This document shows, one piece after another, positions 49,723-58,533 of a stretch of DNA of 64,000 bases (within the stretch, counting starts at the first letter, position 1; every line of letters starts with the position of its first letter). Below the pieces are notes generated by a model. That model saw nothing but the letters and a program-made list of their open reading frames with translations. It was not told the origin of the DNA and searched no databases. The translations under genes and the position numbers were made by a program. This DNA is from JACPRL01 sp035573715 (GTDB taxonomy: Bacteria > Acidobacteriota > Terriglobia > Acidiferrales > 2-02-FULL-67-57), in contig DATLZZ010000025.1 in the NCBI GenBank assembly GCA_035573715.1, forward strand, positions 124,001-188,000. The letters run 5' to 3'.

Positions 49723-52038
49723 CTAGTGCCCTCCCGCTGCTTGCGCCACCGGCGGATGCGTGAGCTGCTCGAGCAGCAGCCGCGTCAGCTCGAGGCAGGA
49801 GTCTTCGATTTCCGCGCGCTGCGGATCGGTGGAGCGCGCGCAGGCGCTCAGGCGGCCTTCCAGTCGCGCCAGTTCGCTCTCCAGCTTGCCGGCGTGCCGC
49901 TGCCATTCGCCGCGCAGCGCGGGATCGGTCGCCGCCAGCGGGCCGATTTCCGCCAGCAGGCTCAGGTGAGCTTCCAGTTCCGGCGGCAGCGGCGTCTCCG
50001 GACTGCAGTCGAGCCGGGCCGCCTGCCTCAGTTCTTTGTGAGTTGCTTCCAGGAACGACCGCAAGCCCTTCAGGCGTCGCTCTTCCATTCGCCGCCGATC
50101 GTCCTCGACGCGCGCCCGGGTTTGCTGCTCCGCGCGCGCCCGGCGTTTCTCAAACGCCGGCTCGGAAGCGAACCGCCGCTGCCAGACCTCGCGCGTGAGC
50201 TCGAGCGCGCTCTCCAGTTCGGTAACGGCGTGCTCCGCGGGAAGCGAGAGCTGCTGGCGATAGAGCGTGGCGTAGAGTTTCGCCAGCAACTTCTCCAGTT
50301 CCGGGCCTTTCACCGGCTCGTTGGTCAGGAAGTATTCCAATGGCTCGCGCAGCGCCGCCAGCGAGCCGAGCTCTTCCGGCTGCGACTCGAGGTAATCCTG
50401 CAAGCGCACCTGATGCCGCCACGCCTCCAGCTTCCTCGCGAACTCCTCTCGCTGCGCGGCCGGCTCGCCCGCCGGCACTGCCAGGCGTTCCCGAACTGTC
50501 TGCCGCACCTCGTTCACCTGCCGGCACAGCGCGCGGCCATCTTCGGCCCGCAGGCTCTCAAACTGAATCCGCGCCAACTGTTCTTCCACGCGTCCGGGGC
50601 GCACCAGCGGATTGAGGACGCGCTGGTCAGCGCGGTCGAGCAGCGCGTCGCGCACCGCGGGGTCGAAGTAGAGGTCGGCTTCCAGCGCCATCCGCAGCTC
50701 CTCGATTCCCAGCCGCGAGCTGCGGTTGACGAAATAGGTGAAGCCCTTCTTGTTCGCCGCCCACGAAACCACTTCGTAGGGAATCCGCTCGTAGCCCAGG
50801 AAACTGGTGGTAATGGCCAGCCACTGCCTGGTCAGCACCATCAATTCGTAGCTGCTCTCACGCCGCCGCGGGTTGCCGGGGTCGAAGAAGTCCACCACCA
50901 CGATGGGCCGCAGCGCCAGGGCGGTCTGGAAGGTGTAGATGGCCAGGGGAATCAGCTCACCGGGATTCTCGCGCGCCAGGCGTTGCACTTCCGGGTGCGT
51001 GTGCGGGTTGTAGGACAGATCAAACGGATTCGAAACCCGCCACCAGCCGGGATCGGGCACGGTGCCGAGGCTCGGATCGTAGTAGAGCACGCCGCCGATG
51101 GGGAAGCGGGCGCCGTTGGCGGTGAAGCGGTAGATGGGCTGGTAGCGCAGATGGTGCTCGTTGGCCGCGCCTTGCAGCCACGAGGAGCTCTTGCCCAACT
51201 GCACGCGGACGTCGCTCTCGAAGTTGTGCACCAGCTCCATGCCTTCGGCGTGGGTCAGGAAGCGCCCGAAGAAGGAGCGGTTGCGCAGAGCATGAAAGCG
51301 CAGGTCGTTGAGCGTCGCCACCCAACGCGCGTCGCGCTCCGAGTTGAACTCCAGGTCGTTCAGCCATTGCAAGCCCGCGTAGGCGCGCTGGAACTTGCGC
51401 TCCTCGCGGTCGTTGCGCCGGTGCAGGTAGCTGCGGTAGACGAACTGCGCCGGGTTGAGGACATTCGCCCACGACAGGCCGCGTTGCAGCCCGCCCCAGA
51501 AGCCGTCGCCCATCGACGACCGCCCCAGGCTCGCCAGTGTTACCACCGGCCCGGGAACGCGCTTCTTCGCTCTCTCCGGGTTGCGCTGAAGGGCGCCGAG
51601 GTCTTCCTCCAGCTTGATCAGTTCTTTCTCGGAAACTTTCGGCGCGCCCGCCGGAATGGGGAAGAAAGCCTGCAGGTGCCTCCAGCCATTCGCCGGCCCG
51701 GGCCCGAACACCCAGTAGGCCAGCCACTGGCCGGGCTCGGTGCCCAGCGTGCGGTCGAAGGCCAGCGCCGCCAGAGGATGAAACTGTTTCTGTCCGCCGA
51801 CTTCGCTCTCGGTGCCGAGCACGAAGAGTTGAATCTCGGGCGCGGTCGCCTCCGGCTGGCAGGCGTAGAGCTCGCGTTGCACGACGACCGTTGCATTGTC
51901 CGGCGAGAGCAGTCGTCCGCGGGGCGGCTCGGTCAGCAGACTGGCGCCGGCGGCCAGAGTCGAGGCCGGGAAGAACGGCAGAAGGCACGCCGCCAGCAGT
52001 GCCGAGATTGCCTTCACTGTGGCCGAGCAGCGTTTCAT
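49723..52038 (-). CDS. large secreted protein of unknown function
   Basis: A 771-residue protein with a signal peptide (FPASTLAAGAS). Residues about 30-440 form a globular domain with no motif I recognise (FVYRSYLHRRNDREERKFQRAYAGLQW, ARFPIGGVLYYDPSLGTVPDPGWWRVSNPFDLSYNPHTHP in outline). Residues 470-771 are Arg/Glu-rich, mostly helical and coiled-coil. It is directly coupled to the alkaline-phosphatase-superfamily gene (3-bp gap) and may be its partner. Confidence 0.7.
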   Translation of the reverse strand: MKRCSATVKAISALLAACLLPFFPASTLAAGASLLTEPPRGRLLSPDNATVVVQRELYACQPEATAPEIQLFVLGTESEVGGQKQFHPLAALAFDRTLGTEPGQWLAYWVFGPGPANGWRHLQAFFPIPAGAPKVSEKELIKLEEDLGALQRNPERAKKRVPGPVVTLASLGRSSMGDGFWGGLQRGLSWANVLNPAQFVYRSYLHRRNDREERKFQRAYAGLQWLNDLEFNSERDARWVATLNDLRFHALRNRSFFGRFLTHAEGMELVHNFESDVRVQLGKSSSWLQGAANEHHLRYQPIYRFTANGARFPIGGVLYYDPSLGTVPDPGWWRVSNPFDLSYNPHTHPEVQRLARENPGELIPLAIYTFQTALALRPIVVVDFFDPGNPRRRESSYELMVLTRQWLAITTSFLGYERIPYEVVSWAANKKGFTYFVNRSSRLGIEELRMALEADLYFDPAVRDALLDRADQRVLNPLVRPGRVEEQLARIQFESLRAEDGRALCRQVNEVRQTVRERLAVPAGEPAAQREEFARKLEAWRHQVRLQDYLESQPEELGSLAALREPLEYFLTNEPVKGPELEKLLAKLYATLYRQQLSLPAEHAVTELESALELTREVWQRRFASEPAFEKRRARAEQQTRARVEDDRRRMEERRLKGLRSFLEATHKELRQAARLDCSPETPLPPELEAHLSLLAEIGPLAATDPALRGEWQRHAGKLESELARLEGRLSACARSTDPQRAEIEDSCLELTRLLLEQLTHPPVAQAAGGH

Positions 52039-52188
52039 CCGCTGAATGCGTCCCCGTATTCTACTCCAACTGCGGGCTTCAGACCGCGCCTTTGCGGTCG
52101 GCGCACAGTAGCCCGCGGCGCGGACGGCGTCTACTGTCGGAACTGCCAGCGGGGAAGCGCGGGCGCCTTCCCGTTGCCCTCGGTTGGA

Positions 52189-52995
52189 TTAGTTGCCGAT
52201 TGCGGCGGCAGGGTTTGCCGCCGAAATCACGGCGGCGGTTTCGGGGTCGCGGCGCGCGGTGCGCCGGGCGAGGATGGCCGGCCAGATTTCCTCGCGGGCC
52301 CGCAGCAGGTCCTCGACGAAATCAATCTCAATCCACGGCAGGCCGTCGATGGGCGTGGCGTAGAGCGGTCGTTCGGCGGCCAGGGCGTTGAAGCCGTAGG
52401 GCGCGAACTGCTTTTCGGCGCCCGCCGCCAGCAGTTCCTCCATCTTGTCGAAGAGCGCCCGCGCGCCGGCGGCCGAAAACTTCAGCACGCCGACGTTCTC
52501 CGCCTGGGCGCGTTCCGGCGGCAGCGACTTGCTCAACGCCCGGATGCGCTCGCCCTCCAGTTCCACTTTCATCTCTTCGGCGTCGAAGCGCTCGCGGCGC
52601 TCCACCGCCAACGCTTCCGAGTGCGGCGAGGCCAGTACGCGCTGGAGAATTTCCGGGTCGAACAGCACGTCGGCATTGAGCAGCACGAACCCGTCCTCGG
52701 CGTACTGGCGCGCCAGCCACAGCGAGTAGAGGCTGTTCGTCTCCGCATGGCGGGGATTGAGAAGCACTGTGGCGCGGCCGGCCAGGTCGGCCTCGACGGC
52801 GTCGGCGCGATAGCCCGCCACCACAACCACCAACTCCACACCCTGACTCCGCAACGCATCGAGTTGGTGATCGAGCAGGCTGCGGCCGCCCACTTCCAGC
52901 AGACACTTCGGCCGGTCCGCCGTCAGCGGCCCCAGTCGGCCGCCGCGTCCCGCCGCGAGGATGATGGCTACCGGCACGAGCTGATTCTGTCGCAC
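52189..52995 (-). CDS. LicC-like nucleotidyltransferase (second copy)
   Basis: A 268-residue nucleotidyltransferase closely like the 38050-38778 product: IILAAGRGGRLGPLTADRPKCLLEVGGRSLLDHQLDAL, ETNSLYSLWLAR, LLNADVLFDP, and WIEIDFVEDL. It has the same LicC-type NSLYSLW motif. The 150-bp gap to the next cluster gene (52039-52188) has a GACCGC/GCGGTC hairpin and no gene. A duplicate activating enzyme suggests two related head groups, or one for each half of the cluster. Confidence 0.85.
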   Translation of the reverse strand: MRQNQLVPVAIILAAGRGGRLGPLTADRPKCLLEVGGRSLLDHQLDALRSQGVELVVVVAGYRADAVEADLAGRATVLLNPRHAETNSLYSLWLARQYAEDGFVLLNADVLFDPEILQRVLASPHSEALAVERRERFDAEEMKVELEGERIRALSKSLPPERAQAENVGVLKFSAAGARALFDKMEELLAAGAEKQFAPYGFNALAAERPLYATPIDGLPWIEIDFVEDLLRAREEIWPAILARRTARRDPETAAVISAANPAAAIGN

Positions 52996-53022
52996 GCGCT
53001 TCTCTCTGGCAAGGGGAATCCT

Positions 53023-53745
53023 CTAGGGCTGGCTCGGTTTCAGCCGCACGCGGTAGTCGCCGTTTTCCAGCGTGACGTGGGTGGTGCCGAAGAACAGAAT
53101 CTCATTCACGCTCTCGGTGCGGTCCGGCAGCCAGAACGGCCCGACCTTTTTGAACGTCCGCACGATGTCCACCGTGCGCGTCCAGAACGAGGGCCGCTTC
53201 ACCACCCGCCCTTCCGCCCGCACCACGGCGTAGTCCTCCGCGTCCACCCAGATGTGGCCGCGGATGAGGAACGTGTCCTCGCGCCTGGGGATAACCTCGA
53301 GCTTGTGGGCCGGCCGCCCGCGCAGAGTCTCCTGGCCCACCAGGCGGAACTCGTAGTTTTCCGGCGTCATCGCGCTGCGCTGTTTGTTTTCCGGCTGCAC
53401 CGAGTCCTTCTCGCCCTCCATCATCCGGCTGAACACCTGCTTGATGAGAAAGGCGGAGCCTTCCTGCGAGCGGGTGGTGAAGGTGAGCTCCGAGGGAGCC
53501 AGGTAGCGCACCTCCACTTCCATCTTGCTTTCTTTCTTGGTCAACTCGTTGCTCAGGGTGTAGCGGCGCACCACCTGCCAGCCGGCCAGCCGCTCATCCC
53601 GCTGCTGGTTGGCTTCCTGCAGGCGGGCGACAATCTCTTCCGCCGTCAGTGTGCTCGCGTCGGAATTGGAGGCCTGGCCCCTGCACTCCGTCGCCGCCAG
53701 CAGCAGCGCCAGAACGGCCAGAGCGGCGGCGCAGGCGCGCTTCAT
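53023..53745 (-). CDS. secreted LolA-like lipoprotein-sorting family protein
   Basis: A 240-residue protein with a signal sequence (LALLLAATECRGQA; a Cys is present but the lipobox is poor). Layout matches outer-membrane lipoprotein-sorting-like proteins: TAEEIVARLQEANQQRDERLAGWQVVRRYTL, then beta strands (YEFRLVGQETLRGRPAHKLEVIPR, IWVDAEDYAVVRAEGRV, VGPFWLPDRTES). It starts just after the receptor gene and is probably in its operon. Substrate unknown. Confidence 0.75.
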   Translation of the reverse strand: MKRACAAALAVLALLLAATECRGQASNSDASTLTAEEIVARLQEANQQRDERLAGWQVVRRYTLSNELTKKESKMEVEVRYLAPSELTFTTRSQEGSAFLIKQVFSRMMEGEKDSVQPENKQRSAMTPENYEFRLVGQETLRGRPAHKLEVIPRREDTFLIRGHIWVDAEDYAVVRAEGRVVKRPSFWTRTVDIVRTFKKVGPFWLPDRTESVNEILFFGTTHVTLENGDYRVRLKPSQP

Positions 53746-53749
53746 GGGG

Positions 53750-56335
53750 TTAGAAGTCAATGCGGAAAATCCCGCGGTAAATGCGGCCGCGCGAATTGTA
53801 GAGGCCGCCGGCGTTGAAGGCGTCGACGTTTTCCTGGACGTCGCGCGGGTTGAAATGGTCCAGCACGTTGAACACGCGCAGGCCGACGCGGAGGGTGCGG
53901 ATCTTGCCCTTCACCTTCACGCGAAAGTCCTTCCACACCTGGGAGTCGAAGGTGGCGAAGACCGGTAGCCGCCCGGCCTGGTTGCGCGCCCCGACGTAGT
54001 TCTGCTCTTCGTCCAGCGCCGAGAAGGGAAACCCGCTGTGGAGGTCGAGGATGGGCGCGTACCAGATGCCGTAGAGCAGCTTGATCTCGCCCCACACCAG
54101 GAACCGGTCGGGCACGTCCTGGCTCAGCCGCGCCCGCTGGTTGGGGCGGATGAGCGGGTCCTGGTAGTTGCCGAAGTAGTCCTCGAAGACGTTCAGGTCG
54201 CCCGCCGACTCCGAGTGCACGTAGGAAAGGTTGAGGAAACTGGTCTCGCGGAAGCGGTAGTTGGCGACAATCTGGAATTCCCGGTAGCGGCTGCGCCCGC
54301 GCGGCTCCAGCAGGACGGTCGGCACGCCAGCAATGTTGTCGAACTGCTCCACGATGTACTTGTCGCGGTCTTCCCGCTGCAAGTAGCCGAGCCGGAGCAG
54401 CAGCGAGGGCGTAATCTCACGGTCGAGCTCCACGTTCCAGGCGATGCTGTAGGGGTTGCGGAGGGTGGGCAGCGAGTTGACGTAGGTGAGCGACGGCAGC
54501 AGCGGCATTCCCAGGAGGTCGAAATGCGTCACCGTTCGCTGCTGCAACTGCGGGAAGGTGCCTACGTTGAGCGGCACTTTGTCGTAAAACAGGCCCAGTC
54601 CGCCGCGCAGCAAGGTGCGATTGTCGTTGGTCAGCACCAGCGCGAAAGCGGCGCGCGGCGCCAGGTGAGAATCCTGGGCCAGCGTGTCGTAGTCGTAGCG
54701 CGCCCCGAAGTCCAGCGTCAGCCGCCGCCGCACGTTCCATTTGTCCTGCACGAACAGCGTGACTTCGGTCTTTTCCCGGTTGACCAGCGGGTTGCCGGAA
54801 AACTCGATCCGCTCGGACAGAGTGTTGTCGTTCCGTCGCACTTCGACGTTATGACTCTGTTGCGCGCCGCGGTAGCTGTCGTGCGAGACTGCGTAGCCCA
54901 CTTTGAGCAGGTGCTGGCCCCTTGCCTGCAGGGGCTTGAAGTTGTAGGTTTGCGTCCACTCCGTGCGTCGGCTGATGCGGTTCTGCTGGTTGAAGTAGCT
55001 GCCGAAGTTGCAGTCCGGCCGGATGACGTAGACATTGAGTACGACGGTCGGCGGGTTGAAGCTGCAGTGCTCCGGCAGGTCCTCGAGCGTTCCCGGCGTC
55101 GCCGGGTAAATGCGCACGTCGAAGTCCTTCACGCTGAACAGCGACTCCAGCAGCGAGCCGTCGCTGGCCACGTAGCGGTCCTTGAAGCCCGCCATCCAGC
55201 CCTTCTGCCGGTAGTTCGGGGTCGTCGGCTGCGGGTTGAAGGTGTTGAGCCGCGCGAAGCGGTTCTTCTCCGGATAGACCGAGAGAACGGCTGTCAGGTT
55301 GTGGCTCGGCGAAATCGTGAAATCGAGCTGCGTGAACGAATCGAAGCTCTCGATGTCCGTGTCGCGATGCAGCTCCGGCAGGCTGGTCACGGGGCTGCGG
55401 AGCAGCCGATACTCCAGGGATTGCAGGAACGTGACTTTGTCTTTGACGATGGGACCGCTCAGCGTGAAACGCGGCGTGAACGATTCCACCCCGCGGATGC
55501 TGCCCTCGCGGCGCCGCAGCCGCGGCACGAAGTTGCGCAGCCCGAACTTCCACTTGTTGGTCGAAACTTTGGTTTCGACCTGGGTCACCGCCCCGGTGAA
55601 CTTGCCGTACTCGGCCGAATAGGGATTGGGCAGCACCTCCACGTCCTGAATCACGTCCACCGGCAGGTTGATGGCCCGCTCGCCCGTCACCGGATCGGTC
55701 ACGTTGGCGCTGTTGACCAGCCAGCCGGTCTGGGTTGTGGGCGCGCCCTTGATCTTGATGAGCCCGTCGGGCCCGCGCACCACGCCCGGCACCAGTGGCA
55801 GCGCCTCCTGGAAGCGCTCGCTCACCACCGGCGCGTTCTCATAGACCGCGCCTTTGAGCTGCGTTTCAGGGGCCGTCTGTTCCACCTGAATGCCTGGTCG
55901 CTCGCCGGTGACTTCGACCTGCTGCTCGACCGCCGCCAGCTTCAGCGTCAGCGTGGTTTCCAGCAGCACACCTTCTTCGACGGCGATGTCTTGCCTGGTT
56001 TCTTGGTAGCTTTCCAGCTGGGCCGAAAGCACGTAGTCACCCGGCGGCACCTGGGCGAAGCGGTAGGCGCCCGAGTCGTCCGTCTTGGTTTCAAAGCGCT
56101 TCGCAGGGTCGGCCTTCGAGGTCAACACAACCTGCGCGGCTACCAGAAAGATGGGCTGGCCGTCTGGACCGATGGTCTGGACGCGGCCGTAGAGTTCGCC
56201 ACCCTGTCCCGACGCCGGAGGGGCTTGCGCCCAGGCCAGCAGCGGAACCAGCAGCAGGGCGAGCAGCACGCATCGAGAAGGGAAAAGACGTGGGAAGGTT
56301 CGGGTCAAGGGCTTGGCGGCGGCTCGCGGTCTCAC
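53750..56335 (-). CDS. Oar-like TonB-dependent outer-membrane receptor
   Basis: An 861-residue receptor. The signal is followed by a carboxypeptidase-regulatory-like domain at about residues 45-130 (LYGRVQTIGPDGQP, SGAYRFAQVPPGDYVL), a plug (PYSAEYGKFTGAVTQVETK) and a beta-barrel ending GIFRIDF with terminal Phe. Such CarboxypepD_reg-Oar receptors are abundant in Acidobacteriota. GTG 56335 is chosen because the TTG opening the frame at 56419 is part of a TTGACA promoter element. It would use the TonB-ExbBD system at 26607-29043. Confidence 0.88.
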   Translation of the reverse strand: MRPRAAAKPLTRTFPRLFPSRCVLLALLLVPLLAWAQAPPASGQGGELYGRVQTIGPDGQPIFLVAAQVVLTSKADPAKRFETKTDDSGAYRFAQVPPGDYVLSAQLESYQETRQDIAVEEGVLLETTLTLKLAAVEQQVEVTGERPGIQVEQTAPETQLKGAVYENAPVVSERFQEALPLVPGVVRGPDGLIKIKGAPTTQTGWLVNSANVTDPVTGERAINLPVDVIQDVEVLPNPYSAEYGKFTGAVTQVETKVSTNKWKFGLRNFVPRLRRREGSIRGVESFTPRFTLSGPIVKDKVTFLQSLEYRLLRSPVTSLPELHRDTDIESFDSFTQLDFTISPSHNLTAVLSVYPEKNRFARLNTFNPQPTTPNYRQKGWMAGFKDRYVASDGSLLESLFSVKDFDVRIYPATPGTLEDLPEHCSFNPPTVVLNVYVIRPDCNFGSYFNQQNRISRRTEWTQTYNFKPLQARGQHLLKVGYAVSHDSYRGAQQSHNVEVRRNDNTLSERIEFSGNPLVNREKTEVTLFVQDKWNVRRRLTLDFGARYDYDTLAQDSHLAPRAAFALVLTNDNRTLLRGGLGLFYDKVPLNVGTFPQLQQRTVTHFDLLGMPLLPSLTYVNSLPTLRNPYSIAWNVELDREITPSLLLRLGYLQREDRDKYIVEQFDNIAGVPTVLLEPRGRSRYREFQIVANYRFRETSFLNLSYVHSESAGDLNVFEDYFGNYQDPLIRPNQRARLSQDVPDRFLVWGEIKLLYGIWYAPILDLHSGFPFSALDEEQNYVGARNQAGRLPVFATFDSQVWKDFRVKVKGKIRTLRVGLRVFNVLDHFNPRDVQENVDAFNAGGLYNSRGRIYRGIFRIDF

Positions 56336-56390
56336 GTACGCTTCGATGAATCCTTTGCGCGCCGCGCTGCTCGCCGCGCGCGAAAAAAAC

Positions 56391-56419
56391 AGCTTAGGGG
56401 CAATGCGTGAGCCTGTCAA
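56391..56419 (-). promoter_or_regulatory. sigma70-type promoter of the TonB-dependent receptor
   Basis: On the minus strand TTGACA (56419-56414) and TAAGCT (56396-56391) are 17 bp apart. The leader to GTG 56335 would be about 50 nt. Confidence 0.55.
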
Positions 56420-56436
56420 GAAACCGCGCTCGTCTG

Positions 56437-56445
56437 TGCTATGAT
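56437..56445 (+). promoter_or_regulatory. putative extended -10 of queF
   Basis: TGCTATGAT fits the extended -10 form TGnTATGAT. It is 16 bp before the queF ATG, giving a very short leader, so moderate support only. Confidence 0.35.
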
Positions 56446-56460
56446 GGCGCCGCCAACCGT

Positions 56461-56886
56461 ATGCCGGAATACACCGACGCTCATGCGCGCGCCGGTATCA
56501 GCGCGCGCCTGCCGAAGCTGGAAACCTGGGAGAACCAGTTCCCGGGCTACGAAATCACCATCGTGATTCCCGAGTATACTTCGGTCTGCCCGCGCACCGG
56601 CCAGCCCGACTTCGGCACGCTCACCCTGCGCTACCAGCCCGACAAGCGCTGCCTGGAGCTGAAGTCGCTCAAGATTTACGTTCAGGCGTACCGCAATCTG
56701 GGAATCTTTTACGAGAACGCGGTCAACCGGATACTGCGCGACGTGGTCGCCGCCTGCCAGCCGGTTTGGGCGATGGTGCGCGGCGACTTTACCCCGCGCG
56801 GCGGCCTGCGCACCTCGGTCGAAGCGCGCTACGACCGCCCGCAGGCGCGGGCGGCACGCTCCAGGCGCCGCCCGGCAGGACTCTAG
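56461..56886 (+). CDS. queF: NADPH-dependent 7-cyano-7-deazaguanine reductase
   Basis: QueF reduces preQ0 to preQ1, the base used by Tgt. The 141-residue short (homomeric) form has the catalytic Cys and Asp seven residues apart in SVCPRTGQPD, CLELKSLKIY, and GIFYENAVNRI. ATG 56461 is taken as the start. The STAS gene begins directly after its stop. tgt is at 32552-33844, so two queuosine genes are in the window but unlinked. Confidence 0.94.
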   Translation: MPEYTDAHARAGISARLPKLETWENQFPGYEITIVIPEYTSVCPRTGQPDFGTLTLRYQPDKRCLELKSLKIYVQAYRNLGIFYENAVNRILRDVVAACQPVWAMVRGDFTPRGGLRTSVEARYDRPQARAARSRRRPAGL

Positions 56887-57231
56887 ATGGCTTTCACCAT
56901 CGAGCTGGCGAAGAAAGTCGGCCCGGTTGCCCTGGTGGCGCTGGATGGGCGGCTCATTTTCGGTGAAGGCGCCGATAAGGTTGAAGACTTCATTCAAGAC
57001 TTGGTCGCCCACGACGAGCGCGCTGTTCTGCTCGACATGGCCAAGGTCTCGGTCATCGACAGCCGGGGCATCAAGGCGCTGGTCCACGGCTTCACCTCGT
57101 TGCGCAAGCGCGGCGGCCAACTGAAGCTCCTGCGGCTCTCGCCGCGCGTCCGTGAGGTGCTCGGTTTCACACGGCTGATTGAAATCTTCGAGGTTTTTGA
57201 CGACGAACAACGCGCGCTCCAGAGCTTCTAG
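56887..57231 (+). CDS. STAS-domain anti-sigma factor antagonist
   Basis: A 114-residue SpoIIAA/RsbV-like protein with the phosphorylatable Ser in VSVIDSRGIKALVHGF and the C-terminal VLGFTRLIEIFEVFDDE block. It would reverse binding of an anti-sigma kinase to its sigma factor. No kinase or phosphatase partner is nearby. It begins at the base after the queF stop. Confidence 0.9.
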   Translation: MAFTIELAKKVGPVALVALDGRLIFGEGADKVEDFIQDLVAHDERAVLLDMAKVSVIDSRGIKALVHGFTSLRKRGGQLKLLRLSPRVREVLGFTRLIEIFEVFDDEQRALQSF

Positions 57232-57253
57232 GCTCCGAGCCGCCGGCGGTCCA

Positions 57254-58168
<915 letters not shown>

Positions 58169-58200
58169 GAACAAGCTCTCCCACTTGACGCACCAGCACA

Positions 58201-58225
58201 TTCGCCCTGAGCCTGTCGAAGGGCC
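58201..58225. repeat. short palindromic repeat (CCTTCGACAGGCTCAGGG type)
   Basis: The 25 bp hold CCCTGAGCCTGTCGAAGGG, a sequence I recognise as a common dispersed intergenic repeat in high-GC bacteria. It sits between the proline dehydrogenase stop and a remnant of the same gene's end. Confidence 0.55.
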
Positions 58226-58267
58226 AACCTGTGGTTCATCTTCAAGGCCATGCTCCTCGGCCGCTGA
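58226..58267 (+). pseudogene. remnant of a second proline dehydrogenase 3' end
   Basis: Reads AAC CTG TGG TTC ATC TTC AAG... to TGA, giving NLWFIFKAMLLGR then stop. It matches the true C-terminus NMWFVFKAMLLGR in 11 of 13 residues but only about 69% of bases. Its G/C-ending codons match the rest of the gene better than the current tail does. There is no start of its own. Confidence 0.75.
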
Positions 58268-58300
58268 TCACACCTTCCAATCGCTTCGCTCAGCCTGCCA

Positions 58301-58316
58301 CTAATGTTGTTCTAAT
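58301..58316 (+). promoter_or_regulatory. paired CTAAT direct repeats upstream of tatA-two-component operon
   Basis: CTAAT at 58301-58305 and 58312-58316, exactly 11 bp apart, 36 bp before the tatA start. The same element occurs three times at 60615-60641. Spacing fits OmpR-family response-regulator dimers. Confidence 0.6.
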
Positions 58317-58351
58317 CTTTGAAGCCGATCATTCCCAATGAGGAAGGACGG

Positions 58352-58504
58352 ATGCGAATCGGACCGACCGAGCTCTTGCTGGTGTTGGCCATCGTACTTC
58401 TACTCTGGGGGCCGTCGAAGTTGCCCGAAGCCGGCCGGTCGCTGGGCCGCGCCCTGACGGAGTTTCGTCGAGGCTTGCGCGGGGACGACAAAGAAGCGCG
58501 ATAA
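58352..58504 (+). CDS. tatA: twin-arginine translocase TatA/E subunit
   Basis: A 50-residue TatA-like protein: MRIGPTELLLVLAIVLLLWGPSKLPEAGRSLGRALTEFRRG, with one membrane helix, the GPSKLPE hinge and an amphipathic helix. It is short in the tail. AGGAAGGA precedes ATG 58352; a TTG 33 bp upstream in frame lacks a ribosome-binding site. No tatC or tatB is in the window. It heads an operon with the two-component system, its stop overlapping the next frame. Confidence 0.85.
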   Translation: MRIGPTELLLVLAIVLLLWGPSKLPEAGRSLGRALTEFRRGLRGDDKEAR

Positions 58505-58533
58505 TGGCAACCGCAGGGCAAAGGCGCGAAGCG

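Noticed and set aside
43687..53817. A plus-strand open frame of 3376 codons running through the whole cluster.
   Set aside because: It is the exact antisense of six well-supported minus-strand genes, rich in His, Arg, Gln and Ala as expected of reverse-frame translation of GC3-rich genes. It crosses gene gaps and shows no domain.
54038..56410. Plus-strand open frame of 790 codons opposite the TonB-dependent receptor.
   Set aside because: The receptor has a signal, plug, barrel and terminal Phe; the antisense frame is His/Arg/Val-rich noise.
56336..56419. TTG at 56419 as the receptor start, adding 28 residues.
   Set aside because: The TTG is part of a TTGACA -35 element with a 17-bp spacer to TAAGCT, and the extra residues would bury the signal peptide.
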